A stretch of 64,000 bases of DNA from Bacteroidia bacterium (GTDB taxonomy: Bacteria > Bacteroidota > Bacteroidia > J057). The notes beneath the pieces are model-generated. The model worked only from the letters and a program-made list of their open reading frames with translations, had not been told where the DNA came from and ran no database searches. A program made the translations under genes and the position numbers. This document shows positions 33,778 through 42,822 of this stretch, one piece after another (within the stretch, counting starts at the first letter, position 1; each line of letters starts with the position of its first letter). The stretch lies in contig JAWKNO010000001.1 of NCBI GenBank assembly GCA_041391665.1, forward strand, positions 2,108,001 through 2,172,000, in the 5' to 3' direction.

Positions 33778-36291
33778 ATGAAAAGGAATTCCTCTCTTCT
33801 ATTATTTATCGCCACGTGGTTTTTTTTCTTGGTTTTTGTAAGGTGTGCCCCGCTGCCCGAAACCCAAAACCCACTCAAACAGCGTCTCGATACGCTGCTG
33901 TCTGCAATGAGTATGCAGGAAAAAATCGAACAACTTTACTATTTGACAGACGGCAATGAGCGATTAGGAATACCTCAGTTTTCAGGAAGTGACGGGCCTC
34001 ATGGGATAGGCAATGGTGCAAAAGGTTATTCCTCCTTCCCCGTCACAATCGGAATGGCTGCTACCTGGGATCCCGGCCTGATCGCAAAAGTTGGCAGGGC
34101 AATCTCGCTGGAACAGGCCGCCAGAGGCAAAGACCGTATTGCCGGCCCAACACTCGATCTGTTAATCGATCCCCGCATAGGAAGAGCGCCAGAGACGATT
34201 GGCGAAGATCCGTTTTTAGGAGGGCGAATTTCTGAGGCTTTTGTACTCGGCCAAAACACTACCTCTGTGTTTGGATCTGTCAAACACTATAATCTGAATA
34301 CATACGAAATCAACCGCAGAACCAACGATTACCTGAGTGATGAAAGAAGTCTCGTTGAGTTTTGGGGATACCATTGGAAAAGAACCATTCAGCAAGGGGG
34401 GGCGATGTCTATCATGTGTGCCTATAATTGGGTGAATGGCGATAAGTGTGCTGAAAATAAATACCTGATTAAAAGCCTGCTGAGAGATCATTGGGGATTT
34501 GATTTTTACACTATGTCGGATTGGGGAGGATTTGGTGAAACCGGAAAAGCCCTGAATGCAGAACTTGATTTTTGTGAAGGGAATAATCTCTACATCAAAG
34601 AACTGCCTTCAGGCGTAGCCAATGGTATATTTGACAGCGCGCTTGTAGAAAGGGCCGCAAGAAACGTTTTGCGAACCAAGATCTTATCTGGTATGATTGA
34701 TGGTGTGCCTACTATTTCAAAAGACATTATTGATAGCAAAGCACACAGAGAACTTGTGTATGAGAGTGGGCTTAAAGGCCTTGTTTTGCTGAAGAATACA
34801 AACCATATCTTACCTCTCGATACAAATGACCTGACCTCGGTTGCAGTCATTGGCCCTAATGCAGCCGTCCTTCCATTGGATGGCAACAGCAGTTCCAAAG
34901 TGATACCTGCTTATACCATACCTGTAGAACAGGCTTTGACGAGAATGCTGGGCCCAGAGCGGGTACATTACGCAAAGGGTTGCAATATCAATGACCAAGA
35001 CCAGTCACAGTTTGCGGATGCGATTGCGGCAGCCAGCAAATCCCAGGTTGTGGTATTCGTAGGAGGATTAGATCCTACCGTTGAAGGGGAAGGGTATTTT
35101 TTGGACAAAGAGGCGGATGAAAAAGGGGGCGGTGCCGTTACCCGCCCCGACAGACCTTCTGGTACGGTTTTGCTGCCTGGGATGCAAAATGAACTGATAC
35201 AAGAGATCGCCAAAGTAAACCCCAATATCATTCTGGTCGTGATTTCCGGAGGGATATGCAGTGTTACACCGGTGATCGACCATATAAAAGGGCTGGTTTA
35301 TGCATTTTATCCCGGACAGGAGGCTGGTCGGGCAATTGCGGATGTCTTATTTGGTAACTATAACCCTTCAGGTAAATTGCCTGCGACTATGCCGAAAGAT
35401 GATTCGCAGATTATTCCCATCAGCCCCGATTTTCGCGACCTGGTGACAAAAGGTGCAGGGTATAAATGGTTTGATTCTCAAAATCTGGTTCCTGAATTTG
35501 CGTTTGGCTCGGGTTTAAGCTACACCACTTTTGAATACAGCAATATTCGGGTAAATAAAAAAAATGCAAAGGTCGGCGAGTCTATAGAAATCGCCTTTGA
35601 TCTGAAAAACACAGGAGAACTCCCTGGCGAAGAGGTTGCCCAACTTTACCTTTCAACGGCGAAAATTTCTCCTGCTATTGATATGCCTTCGAAGCAATTA
35701 CGCGGATTTAAAAAGGTATTATTAGCACCCGGCGAAACAAAAACGGTCACGCTCCTCATTGGTCCGGAAGAGCTGTATGTGTATAATGAAAAACTGGCAT
35801 CCTATCAGGTTCCGGAAGGGGAGTTTATCGTCAGAGTCGGTGGCGCATCAGACAAACTTACCCTTCAGACAACGTTTACCCTGGGCGCAGCCGATGCAAC
35901 CCCCGATCTCTCTATTGCCAATATCCGTACGATGCCCGCATTCCCCAAAGAAGGAGACGAGGTCGTTTTTATCGCTTCATTGATCAATAATGGTACAGGA
36001 GCAACCCAAAAAGGCGAAGATCACCTCATTCATTTCTACGTAAACGGCAAAAAGGTTGCAACTTATTACTCTAAGTCTGTCGCCATTCCGGTTGGCGGTA
36101 TGGAAATGATCTGCGCGCAGGCAGTAAATCATCGAAACTGGATTGCATCTAAGGGTGAATTTATGATCACTGCAAAAATAGATGGCGATTTATCGGAAGA
36201 TTTAAATCTTAACAATAATAGTTGTCGTGGCCAATTGGTGATACCTGATGGAAAGGTGATCCCCTATTCAATGGTAGAAACTATACAGTAA
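33778..36291 (+). CDS. GH3 beta-glycosidase lipoprotein with C-terminal CARDB-like domain
   Basis: An 837-aa exo-beta-glycosidase that would release monosaccharides from imported oligosaccharides. Lipoprotein-like signal (FFFLVFVRCAP). GH3 N-terminal barrel with GPTLDLLIDPRIGRAPETIGEDP, SVKHYNLNTYE and the nucleophile Asp248 in TMSDWGGFGE; the (alpha/beta)6 sandwich domain VAVIGPNAAVLPLDGNSS and a FnIII-like domain FAFGSGLSYTTFEYS...GEEVAQLYLS. A further ~110 residues (PDLSIANIRTMPAFPKEGDEV...LNNNSCRGQL) form a CARDB-like module not usual in GH3. First gene of a five-gene plus-strand run ending at 42076. Confidence 0.93.
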   Translation: MKRNSSLLLFIATWFFFLVFVRCAPLPETQNPLKQRLDTLLSAMSMQEKIEQLYYLTDGNERLGIPQFSGSDGPHGIGNGAKGYSSFPVTIGMAATWDPGLIAKVGRAISLEQAARGKDRIAGPTLDLLIDPRIGRAPETIGEDPFLGGRISEAFVLGQNTTSVFGSVKHYNLNTYEINRRTNDYLSDERSLVEFWGYHWKRTIQQGGAMSIMCAYNWVNGDKCAENKYLIKSLLRDHWGFDFYTMSDWGGFGETGKALNAELDFCEGNNLYIKELPSGVANGIFDSALVERAARNVLRTKILSGMIDGVPTISKDIIDSKAHRELVYESGLKGLVLLKNTNHILPLDTNDLTSVAVIGPNAAVLPLDGNSSSKVIPAYTIPVEQALTRMLGPERVHYAKGCNINDQDQSQFADAIAAASKSQVVVFVGGLDPTVEGEGYFLDKEADEKGGGAVTRPDRPSGTVLLPGMQNELIQEIAKVNPNIILVVISGGICSVTPVIDHIKGLVYAFYPGQEAGRAIADVLFGNYNPSGKLPATMPKDDSQIIPISPDFRDLVTKGAGYKWFDSQNLVPEFAFGSGLSYTTFEYSNIRVNKKNAKVGESIEIAFDLKNTGELPGEEVAQLYLSTAKISPAIDMPSKQLRGFKKVLLAPGETKTVTLLIGPEELYVYNEKLASYQVPEGEFIVRVGGASDKLTLQTTFTLGAADATPDLSIANIRTMPAFPKEGDEVVFIASLINNGTGATQKGEDHLIHFYVNGKKVATYYSKSVAIPVGGMEMICAQAVNHRNWIASKGEFMITAKIDGDLSEDLNLNNNSCRGQLVIPDGKVIPYSMVETIQ

Positions 36292-36309
36292 CCTAATCAG
36301 ACGATTTTT

Positions 36310-37764
36310 ATGAAACAGCTATATATGTGGCTATTGGCTATAGGTTTTCTTTGTGCCAATCCGCTTAACGCGCAGAATGCAAAAACAGTGAACCTCACGG
36401 TAGTTGCAGATTCTGTTTTGCCCTTTCATCAGGTGAACGCCAGAAAAAATGCGGGAGACCCGGTCTGGAAATCATATACGGCAAAGACTATAGACCGTCT
36501 TCCGGGATTCAATTATTCCAATGATCCTGAAACAGATAATTATGGTGGCTGGAAAATCGCCCGGTCCACAGGGTCGGGCTTTTTCCGTGTCGAAAAACAA
36601 GGCGACCGGTGGTGGATTATTGATCCCGAAGGAAACCCGTTTATCCATAAAGGCGTTGCCGTGTTTCGTCCCGGAAGATCTGAAAATCAGAAAGCCGCAC
36701 TGAAATCAGAATATGGCACAGACCGGGATTGGGTTCGGGAGGAAACAAGTTTTTTAAAGGATCATGGCTTCAATGGAACCGGAGCCTGGTCAAATGTCGA
36801 TCTCATGAGGGAAAATGAAGCGCCATTGGTATATAGTGTCATCGTAAACCCTATGGGCGCTTATAAATCCCAGCATAAGAAAAAATTTGGAGGGAAATAT
36901 GAAGCGGCCGGATGGCAGGGATACCGATACGATCTTGCAATGGTTTTTGATCCTGAATTTGATATATTTGTTGAATCTGAAATTTCGAAAATAGCTAAGT
37001 ATAAAAATGATACATACCTGCTTGGGTATTTCACAGACAATGAATTGCCATGGGTCAACGATGCATTGGACAGACATCTGAAATACCTGGGAAAAAATGA
37101 GGCAGGCTACATCGCTGCGAAGAAATGGTTGGATGAACGAAAGGGGAAAAATGCTTCGCCTGATGATATTACAGCAGAAGACCGGCTTGAGTTCTCGGGG
37201 TTTTATTTTGAAACCTACATCAAAAAAGTAGCAGATGCAATCAGGAAATACGATCCCAATCATTTGTATTTAGGTTGCAGATTTAATCAGGAAAAGGAAG
37301 AGTTGCAAAATCCGAAAATATTTGAAGTCGCAGGGAAGTATATGGATATCGTCTCTATCAATCATTACCGGAAATGGGAACCTGTTCAGCCCCTCATGCA
37401 AGACTGGGAAAAATGGTCGGGGAAACCCTTCCTCATTACAGAATGGTATACAAAAGGGGAAGACTCCGGACTGCCAAATCGTACGGGGGCAGGGTGGAAT
37501 GTTCCTACACAGCTAGATAGAGGCTATTTTTATCAAAACTTTACCATTGAACTTTTGAAAAGCAAATCTTGTGTGGGCTGGCATTGGTTTACCTACCAGG
37601 ATAATGATCCGCTGGACTTAACTACAGACGAATCCAATCGCGACTCCAATAAAGGTATTGTGAACAGCAATTTTCATCACTATACGCCCTTGCTGGACAA
37701 TATGAAAATGCTAAATATGCATACCTTTGAGTTGATTCAGTATCTGGATCAATCAACGGATTAA
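36310..37764 (+). CDS. Clan GH-A glycoside hydrolase, agarase-like
   Basis: A 484-aa secreted protein (signal LLAIGFLCANPLNAQ). The segment GSGFFRVEKQGDRWWIIDPEGNPFIHKGV is the strand start seen in agarase-type (GH50-like) and related GH-A enzymes. Candidate acid/base Glu245 lies in LGYFTDNELPW and candidate nucleophile Glu378 in FLITEWYTKGE, about 130 residues apart as in clan GH-A. NHYRKWEP and WHWFTYQDNDP are subsite-like aromatic motifs. It lacks the large N-terminal sandwich domain of characterised GH50 agarases, so the exact family and substrate are open. Co-transcribed with GH3 (18-base gap). Confidence 0.7.
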   Translation: MKQLYMWLLAIGFLCANPLNAQNAKTVNLTVVADSVLPFHQVNARKNAGDPVWKSYTAKTIDRLPGFNYSNDPETDNYGGWKIARSTGSGFFRVEKQGDRWWIIDPEGNPFIHKGVAVFRPGRSENQKAALKSEYGTDRDWVREETSFLKDHGFNGTGAWSNVDLMRENEAPLVYSVIVNPMGAYKSQHKKKFGGKYEAAGWQGYRYDLAMVFDPEFDIFVESEISKIAKYKNDTYLLGYFTDNELPWVNDALDRHLKYLGKNEAGYIAAKKWLDERKGKNASPDDITAEDRLEFSGFYFETYIKKVADAIRKYDPNHLYLGCRFNQEKEELQNPKIFEVAGKYMDIVSINHYRKWEPVQPLMQDWEKWSGKPFLITEWYTKGEDSGLPNRTGAGWNVPTQLDRGYFYQNFTIELLKSKSCVGWHWFTYQDNDPLDLTTDESNRDSNKGIVNSNFHHYTPLLDNMKMLNMHTFELIQYLDQSTD

Positions 37765-37807
37765 GGAGGGTGAATAACAAAAACGCTACGACTAACTACC
37801 GCACATT

Positions 37808-38755
37808 ATGGCAATATTTTTCAGAAAAAAAATCCGGATTTTTATGCTGCTGCTTGTCGCTGCAGGTTCATGGATTGCCTGCAATCCTGAAATGAAGCAG
37901 GAAACACAAGCCACTCCGGCACCAGACCTCATCCCCGGTCTCAATGCTTATTCTTTCAGCGACCTTCTCTCAGCCAGAAACTCCCGTGATAAACAACCGG
38001 TCTATACTCTGTTTAATCTGCTGGACTGGTGTGCATCTCAAAATATTAAGGCACTGGACCCTACGGCTTACTTCTTCCCTACCTATCCGGAGGTGCCTTC
38101 AGATGCGTATATCCAACAACTGAAAGACAAAGCCGCGGAACTGGGTATCACCATTACCGGAACCGGAATACGGAATAATTTTGCCTCTCCAGACTCGGCG
38201 GTAAGGGCCGAAGGGGTGGAGCTGGCTAAAAAATGGATTGTCGTAGCATCAAAACTCGGCGCACCTGTTCTCCGGGTGTTTGCCGGCGCTATTCCCAAAG
38301 GGTATGAAGATAAATGGGATGTGCCCGCTCAATGGATGATAGATTGTTATAAGGAACTGATTCCCTATGCAGAAAAATACAATGTGAAAATCGGCATACA
38401 AAATCATGGCGAAATGCTCCAAACTGCCGAACAATGCCTCTATGTATTAAAAGCGGTGGATTCAAAGTGGGCAGGTATAATTGTTGATACCGGAAATTTT
38501 AAGACGGAAGATCCTTATAAAGATATTGCAGCCGTTGTCCCTTACGCGGTCAACTGGCAGATTAAAGAAAGCCCCCGCGGAATTGGAGCAGAGGAAAAAA
38601 CAGATTATGTAAGACTAATTAACATCATCAGGGATGGGGGATATAAAGGGTATTTGCCCATAGAAACACTGCTCGTACGCGATGTTCCCTATGATCCATT
38701 TGCCTTAGTCCCGGCCATGATCAAAGAACTACAGGCTGCTATTGATTCAAAGTGA
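37808..38755 (+). CDS. Sugar phosphate isomerase/epimerase-like lipoprotein
   Basis: A 315-aa TIM-barrel protein of the xylose-isomerase-like (AP endonuclease 2) superfamily. Unusually for an isomerase fold it carries a lipoprotein signal (LLLVAAGSWIACNPE, Cys25), so it acts in the periplasm or on a membrane. Family marks: LIPGLNAYSFSDLL start, ELGITITGTGIRNNF, LGAPVLRVFAGA, KIGIQNHGEML and AGIIVDTGNFKTEDPY, where His, Glu and Asp would bind a divalent metal. Periplasmic members often accompany sugar oxidoreductases; here the next gene is a PQQ-type sugar dehydrogenase, which supports a shared keto-sugar route. Confidence 0.8.
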   Translation: MAIFFRKKIRIFMLLLVAAGSWIACNPEMKQETQATPAPDLIPGLNAYSFSDLLSARNSRDKQPVYTLFNLLDWCASQNIKALDPTAYFFPTYPEVPSDAYIQQLKDKAAELGITITGTGIRNNFASPDSAVRAEGVELAKKWIVVASKLGAPVLRVFAGAIPKGYEDKWDVPAQWMIDCYKELIPYAEKYNVKIGIQNHGEMLQTAEQCLYVLKAVDSKWAGIIVDTGNFKTEDPYKDIAAVVPYAVNWQIKESPRGIGAEEKTDYVRLINIIRDGGYKGYLPIETLLVRDVPYDPFALVPAMIKELQAAIDSK

Positions 38756-38800
38756 TGGATAAGAAAAGTTTACAATAAAAATTAATTCAAAAGGAGAAGT

Positions 38801-40243
38801 ATGAAAAAGGGATTTAATATTTTGTTTGTTTGGATGATATCGATTTGTTTTTGGACGAGTTGCGCTCCGGAAAATAAAGAAGGAAATGATGATCATTCGG
38901 CAGTTGGGGTAGTGGATAGCGCGATAGTCCGGGCTACCGCTCTGTACCAAACCAATTGTTCCGGCTGCCATGGCGAACAAATGCTGGCATTTGCAGACCG
39001 TACATGGAAACACGGTAAGGATCGCGACAGTCTGATCAAGTCTATCACTCATGGATATGCAGACGCGGGTATGCCTCAATGGGGGCAGGTCTTTTCTGAA
39101 ACCCAGATCGCCGAGCTGGCAGACTATATTCAAACGGGAATTGAACATGTCGCGAAATATGGATTCGAGGAAATTAAACTTACTTCTGATACCTTCCAGA
39201 CTGAGCAGTTTTCCTTCAGCCTGGATACCATTGCCGAAGGTTTGAACAATCCCTGGGGTATGGCTTTTCTTCCTTCAGGAGAAGTATTGGTCACAGAAAA
39301 AAAGGGTATCCTGTATCTCGTAGATCAAAAAGGCAACAAGACTGTCATTAAAGGTTCTCCCAAAGTGAGATATGACTCCCAGGGAGGTTTGCTTGATATC
39401 ATTCTTCATCCCAACTTCGAAGAAAATCATTGGCTGTATATCAGTTATTCGGACTTTACGGTCGAAAAAGGTGATACCATTTCGGGAACTGCCATCAATC
39501 GGTACACCTATCTCAACAACCAGCTCACCGAGCCTCTGGAAATATTCCGTGGACGACCCTATACCAAGGCAGAATGGCATTACGGCTCGCGGTTGGCATT
39601 CGATAATGACGGCTACTTGTTCTTCACGGCAAGTGACCGTGCCAATCAGAATGAAAATCCTCAAACGCTGGAAAACCCCAAAGGAAAAATTCACAGAATA
39701 TATGATGACGGCCGTATTCCCGAAGACAATCCGTTTGTGGGCCAGCAAGGTGCTGTACCGTCTATTTTTACCTATGGTCACCGCAATGCACAAGGCCTGA
39801 CCCTCAATAAAGCCACAGGTGTCATGTGGGCACACGAGCACGGTCCAAGAGGCGGCGATGAGATCAATATTGTGAAAAAAGGTGCAAACTATGGATGGCC
39901 GGTGATTTCATATGGGATCAACTATGACGGAACTTCTTTTACCAAACTATTGGAGAAGGAAGGAATGGAGCAGCCGGTTCATTATTGGGTGCCTTCGATT
40001 GCCCCTTGTGGTATGGCTTTCGTCGAATCAGATCTCTACCCTGGTTGGAAAGGAAGTTTGCTTGTCGGCTCTCTCCGGTTCAACTATCTCAACCGCTGTA
40101 TCATCGAAGGTGATAAGGTCATTGGAGAAGAACAACTGATGAAAAATATCGGCAGGCTCAGAAATGTAAAACAAGGCCCTGACGGTTATATCTACATCGC
40201 AGTTGAAAATCCCGGATATGTTTTCCGGTTAATGCCTGTTTAG
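38801..40243 (+). CDS. Cytochrome c-PQQ sugar dehydrogenase fusion (lipoprotein)
   Basis: A 480-aa lipoprotein (Cys21 in CFWTSCAPE). Residues ~40-115 are a monohaem cytochrome c domain with NCSGCH (Cys53, Cys56, His57) and a possible Met ligand in DAGMPQWG. Residues ~140-480 form the soluble glucose/sorbosone dehydrogenase six-bladed propeller: LNNPWGMAFLPSGEVLVTEK, DSQGGLLDIILHPNF, FTYGHRNAQGLTLN, EHGPRGGDEINIV and NYGWPVISYG, the last two forming PQQ and Ca2+ contacts. It would oxidise an aldose or similar sugar to a lactone and pass electrons from PQQ to its own haem, then to the respiratory chain. An AAGGAG-like sequence precedes the ATG, uncommon in this group. Confidence 0.9.
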   Translation: MKKGFNILFVWMISICFWTSCAPENKEGNDDHSAVGVVDSAIVRATALYQTNCSGCHGEQMLAFADRTWKHGKDRDSLIKSITHGYADAGMPQWGQVFSETQIAELADYIQTGIEHVAKYGFEEIKLTSDTFQTEQFSFSLDTIAEGLNNPWGMAFLPSGEVLVTEKKGILYLVDQKGNKTVIKGSPKVRYDSQGGLLDIILHPNFEENHWLYISYSDFTVEKGDTISGTAINRYTYLNNQLTEPLEIFRGRPYTKAEWHYGSRLAFDNDGYLFFTASDRANQNENPQTLENPKGKIHRIYDDGRIPEDNPFVGQQGAVPSIFTYGHRNAQGLTLNKATGVMWAHEHGPRGGDEINIVKKGANYGWPVISYGINYDGTSFTKLLEKEGMEQPVHYWVPSIAPCGMAFVESDLYPGWKGSLLVGSLRFNYLNRCIIEGDKVIGEEQLMKNIGRLRNVKQGPDGYIYIAVENPGYVFRLMPV

Positions 40244-40267
40244 TACAAAAAAATAATATATCAACAC

Positions 40268-42076
40268 ATGAATTATTCTGTAACGACGCTGCTGATATTC
40301 CTGTCAGCCTGGAATACTGTGCTCATTGCTCAACAAAATCAATACGCCGATTTGCTCCAAAACATTGGCGGCAGAGACAACATAACCCTCGATGGTGTAT
40401 GGCAAATAATCGTTGACCCTCTGGAAAATGGTTACTATAACCATAGATATTTGCCCAAAAATGACGGTTATTTCCAAAATGCTAAAGTGCACGCCCCATC
40501 GGATCTCGTAGAATATGATTTTGATACAGATCAGGAACTGGTTGTGCCGGGAGACTGGAATACTCAGATGGAAAAACTCTATTATTATGAAGGAACCATT
40601 TGGTATAAAAGATCTTTTGATTTTGCGAAGCAGGAGGGTATGTTGACCTATGTGTATTTTGGTGCAGTCAATTATGAGGCAAAAGTTTACCTAAATGGTG
40701 AGTATCTGGGCAGTCATATCGGCGGATATACACCCTTTCAATTTGATGTAACCGATAAACTGAAAGAAAAGGATAACTTCCTCATCGTCAAAGTTGACAA
40801 CAAGCGGAAAAGAGAGGCGGTACCTACGGTCAACACAGACTGGTGGAACTATGGCGGAATCACCCGGTCTGTACATCTCGTGAATGTACCCAAACAGCAT
40901 ATCACGGATTATGTGGTCAAGCTCTCAAAAGAAAATACAAAGACCATCGAGGGCTGGGTTTCAATCGCAGGGGGAAAGGCTGGCGACGCCGTTACGATTT
41001 CCATCCCCGAACTCAAACAAACCCACACGGTCAACGTGAATGTTGAAGGGAAAGCCACCTTTAAAATAAATGCAAAACCAGCGTTGTGGTCGCCCAAAAA
41101 TCCTAAACTATATCAGGTAAATATCAGCACTGATCAGGATAAGATTCACGATGAAATCGGTTTTAGAACCATCGAGACTCTGGGAAGCAAAATTCTCCTC
41201 AATGGAGAAAATATATTTCTCAAGGGGATTAGCATTCATGAAGAGGCACCCTTTAAAACAGGCAGAGTAACTTCTGCAGAAGAGTGTAAAATTCTCCTGC
41301 AATGGGCCAAAGAACTGGGCTGTAATTTCATCAGGCTTGCACACTATCCTCATAATGAGGCAATGGTGAGGGAGGCTGAAAAAATGGGACTGATGATTTG
41401 GTCAGAGATTCCGGTTTACTGGACAATTCTTTACGACAACCCCGAAACCTACAGCAATGCTGAACAGCAGCTGACAGCTATGATTTCAAGAGACAAAAAC
41501 AGAGCGGCGATCGTCCTCTGGTCGATTGCCAATGAAACGCCTGTCAGTGAAAGCCGAAATCTTTTCCTGAAAAATCTGGCTGCAAAAGCACGGGCCCTGG
41601 ACAACAGCCGGCTCATAACTGCTGCATTGGATACCCAATCAGGAAGAGATGGCGAAAAAATAATCGATGACCCCTTAGGTGAAATTGTGGATGTCATAGG
41701 CATCAATAGCTACTGTGGCTGGTACACAGGTGCGCCGTCTTCCTGCCCCGATATCGTCTGGACCAACCATTACGACAAACCCATGATCATGAGTGAAGTA
41801 GGTGGCGGAGCCTTACAGGGATTTCATGGCGACCCCAATGAAAGATGGACAGAGGAGTATCAGGAGGAAGTTTATAAAAATAATATTGAGATGATGCGCA
41901 ATATTAATTTCCTCGCAGGAGCATCACCCTGGATATTGATGGATTTTCGCTCTGCGAGAAGGCATTTGCAGAAGATTCAGCATGATTTTAACCGAAAAGG
42001 TTTGATATCTGAGCAGGGCGTGCGCAAAAAGGCATTTTTTATTTTGCAGGATTATTATTTGAACGAAAACAAATAG
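40268..42076 (+). CDS. GH2 family beta-glycosidase (beta-glucuronidase-like)
   Basis: A 602-aa secreted enzyme (signal ending TVLIAQQ). Sugar-binding N-terminal domain with PGDWNTQMEKLYYYEGTIWYKRSF and YLNGEYLGSHIGGYTPFQFDVT; Ig-like middle; TIM barrel with GISIHEEAPF, acid/base Glu423 in SIANETPV and nucleophile Glu510 in MIMSEVGGG. An N-x-K pattern (Asn575, Lys577 in FNRKGLIS), which in beta-glucuronidases binds the uronate carboxylate, sits at the usual place near the C-terminus. The length is that of glucuronidases (~600 aa) rather than large LacZ-type enzymes. Uronic acid or beta-galactose specificity remains open. Last gene of the operon; terminator follows. Confidence 0.88.
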   Translation: MNYSVTTLLIFLSAWNTVLIAQQNQYADLLQNIGGRDNITLDGVWQIIVDPLENGYYNHRYLPKNDGYFQNAKVHAPSDLVEYDFDTDQELVVPGDWNTQMEKLYYYEGTIWYKRSFDFAKQEGMLTYVYFGAVNYEAKVYLNGEYLGSHIGGYTPFQFDVTDKLKEKDNFLIVKVDNKRKREAVPTVNTDWWNYGGITRSVHLVNVPKQHITDYVVKLSKENTKTIEGWVSIAGGKAGDAVTISIPELKQTHTVNVNVEGKATFKINAKPALWSPKNPKLYQVNISTDQDKIHDEIGFRTIETLGSKILLNGENIFLKGISIHEEAPFKTGRVTSAEECKILLQWAKELGCNFIRLAHYPHNEAMVREAEKMGLMIWSEIPVYWTILYDNPETYSNAEQQLTAMISRDKNRAAIVLWSIANETPVSESRNLFLKNLAAKARALDNSRLITAALDTQSGRDGEKIIDDPLGEIVDVIGINSYCGWYTGAPSSCPDIVWTNHYDKPMIMSEVGGGALQGFHGDPNERWTEEYQEEVYKNNIEMMRNINFLAGASPWILMDFRSARRHLQKIQHDFNRKGLISEQGVRKKAFFILQDYYLNENK

Positions 42077-42109
42077 AACAACAATCCAAAATTAAAATCA
42101 TTCCCTCAG

Positions 42110-42139
42110 GCACTGGTTATTAAGACCAGTGCTTTTTTT
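42110..42139 (+). terminator. Terminator of the GH3-GH2 operon
   Basis: GCACTGGT/ACCAGTGC 8-bp hairpin with a 7-base loop followed by seven T, 33 bases after the GH2 stop. Confidence 0.9.
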
Positions 42140-42188
42140 ATGTGGCAGCTATTCTGACAAAGAGGGCATCTGCCGTTGGGGCAATGTA

Positions 42189-42785
42189 TTACCCTCTTCT
42201 TCTTTCCAGTAAAATCATCATCATAAGTCCCAGCATGATCCTGTCATCATCATCATTGTCAATATTTCCCACTTTGTCGACCTCAAATTTTCGACCAAAG
42301 AAGGAAGGTTGTTTTTTGAGACGGACGATGATTTCCCCACTTTGATCTGTGACGATATAGGAAGGATTGAAAAAGTAGCCGGTGAACATTGATAAAATTG
42401 GTACCTCACCCAACAAAGAATCCCATACTTTCACCCAGGCATTTTCTTCTCTGATATGGTATTGGACTTTTTCAAATTGATCGATTAATTCATACTCTGA
42501 TTTCCAAATAGACCGCCACCCTTTTCTGACAACTTTTCCAAACGTTTGTCCGGTATTGTCATAAAAACTATAGGCAGCAGAAAAGTCAAGCCACCGGTCT
42601 GCCTTTATCTGATAATTGGTTTTTGACCGGGTTTCGTCCGAATAGATCGAAATATCTTCCTTTAACTTAAATAGTTTTTGCCTGACATAAGCGATAACCC
42701 GACCGTTGGCGTCAGTTGCTGTGAAGTCATTGGAAAGAGTAGAGATTTTGAAAATGAAAGTAATCGGAAATTTTAAATTTTGCAT
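42189..42785 (-). CDS. LURP-one/tubby-C-like domain protein
   Basis: About 198 aa from ATG 42785 (MQNLKFPITFIFKIS); the frame is open to 42911 but the extra 42 residues would run into the upstream hydrolase gene. The chain is a run of short strands: FTATDANGRVIAYVRQKLFKLKEDISIYSDET, INQ-like linkers, WLDFSAAYSFYDNTGQTFGKVVRKGWRSIWKSEYELID and SPSYIVTD-type strands, ending with MLGLMMMILLERRR, a hydrophobic tail. The DxxGxxxxxxxxKxF pattern is that of the tubby C-terminal/LURP-one/scramblase-like fold, of unknown role in bacteria. It starts 37 bases after the serine hydrolase gene and may be co-transcribed. Confidence 0.65.
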   Translation of the reverse strand: MQNLKFPITFIFKISTLSNDFTATDANGRVIAYVRQKLFKLKEDISIYSDETRSKTNYQIKADRWLDFSAAYSFYDNTGQTFGKVVRKGWRSIWKSEYELIDQFEKVQYHIREENAWVKVWDSLLGEVPILSMFTGYFFNPSYIVTDQSGEIIVRLKKQPSFFGRKFEVDKVGNIDNDDDDRIMLGLMMMILLERRRG

Positions 42786-42822
42786 GACACGTACCTGGTG
42801 TTTTGTTAGTAGTAAATATACC

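Larger units (their letters stand above)
21381..42139. other. Polysaccharide utilisation locus (PUL)
   Basis: One glycan system with GH5, HTCS, SusD/SusC, surface glycan-binding protein, GH3, GH-A, isomerase-like protein, cytochrome-PQQ dehydrogenase and GH2. Two shared upstream elements (22603-22674, 32045-32116) tie the divergent units together. The substrate is unresolved; beta-glucan, galactan or a uronate-bearing glycan fit the enzymes. Confidence 0.85.
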
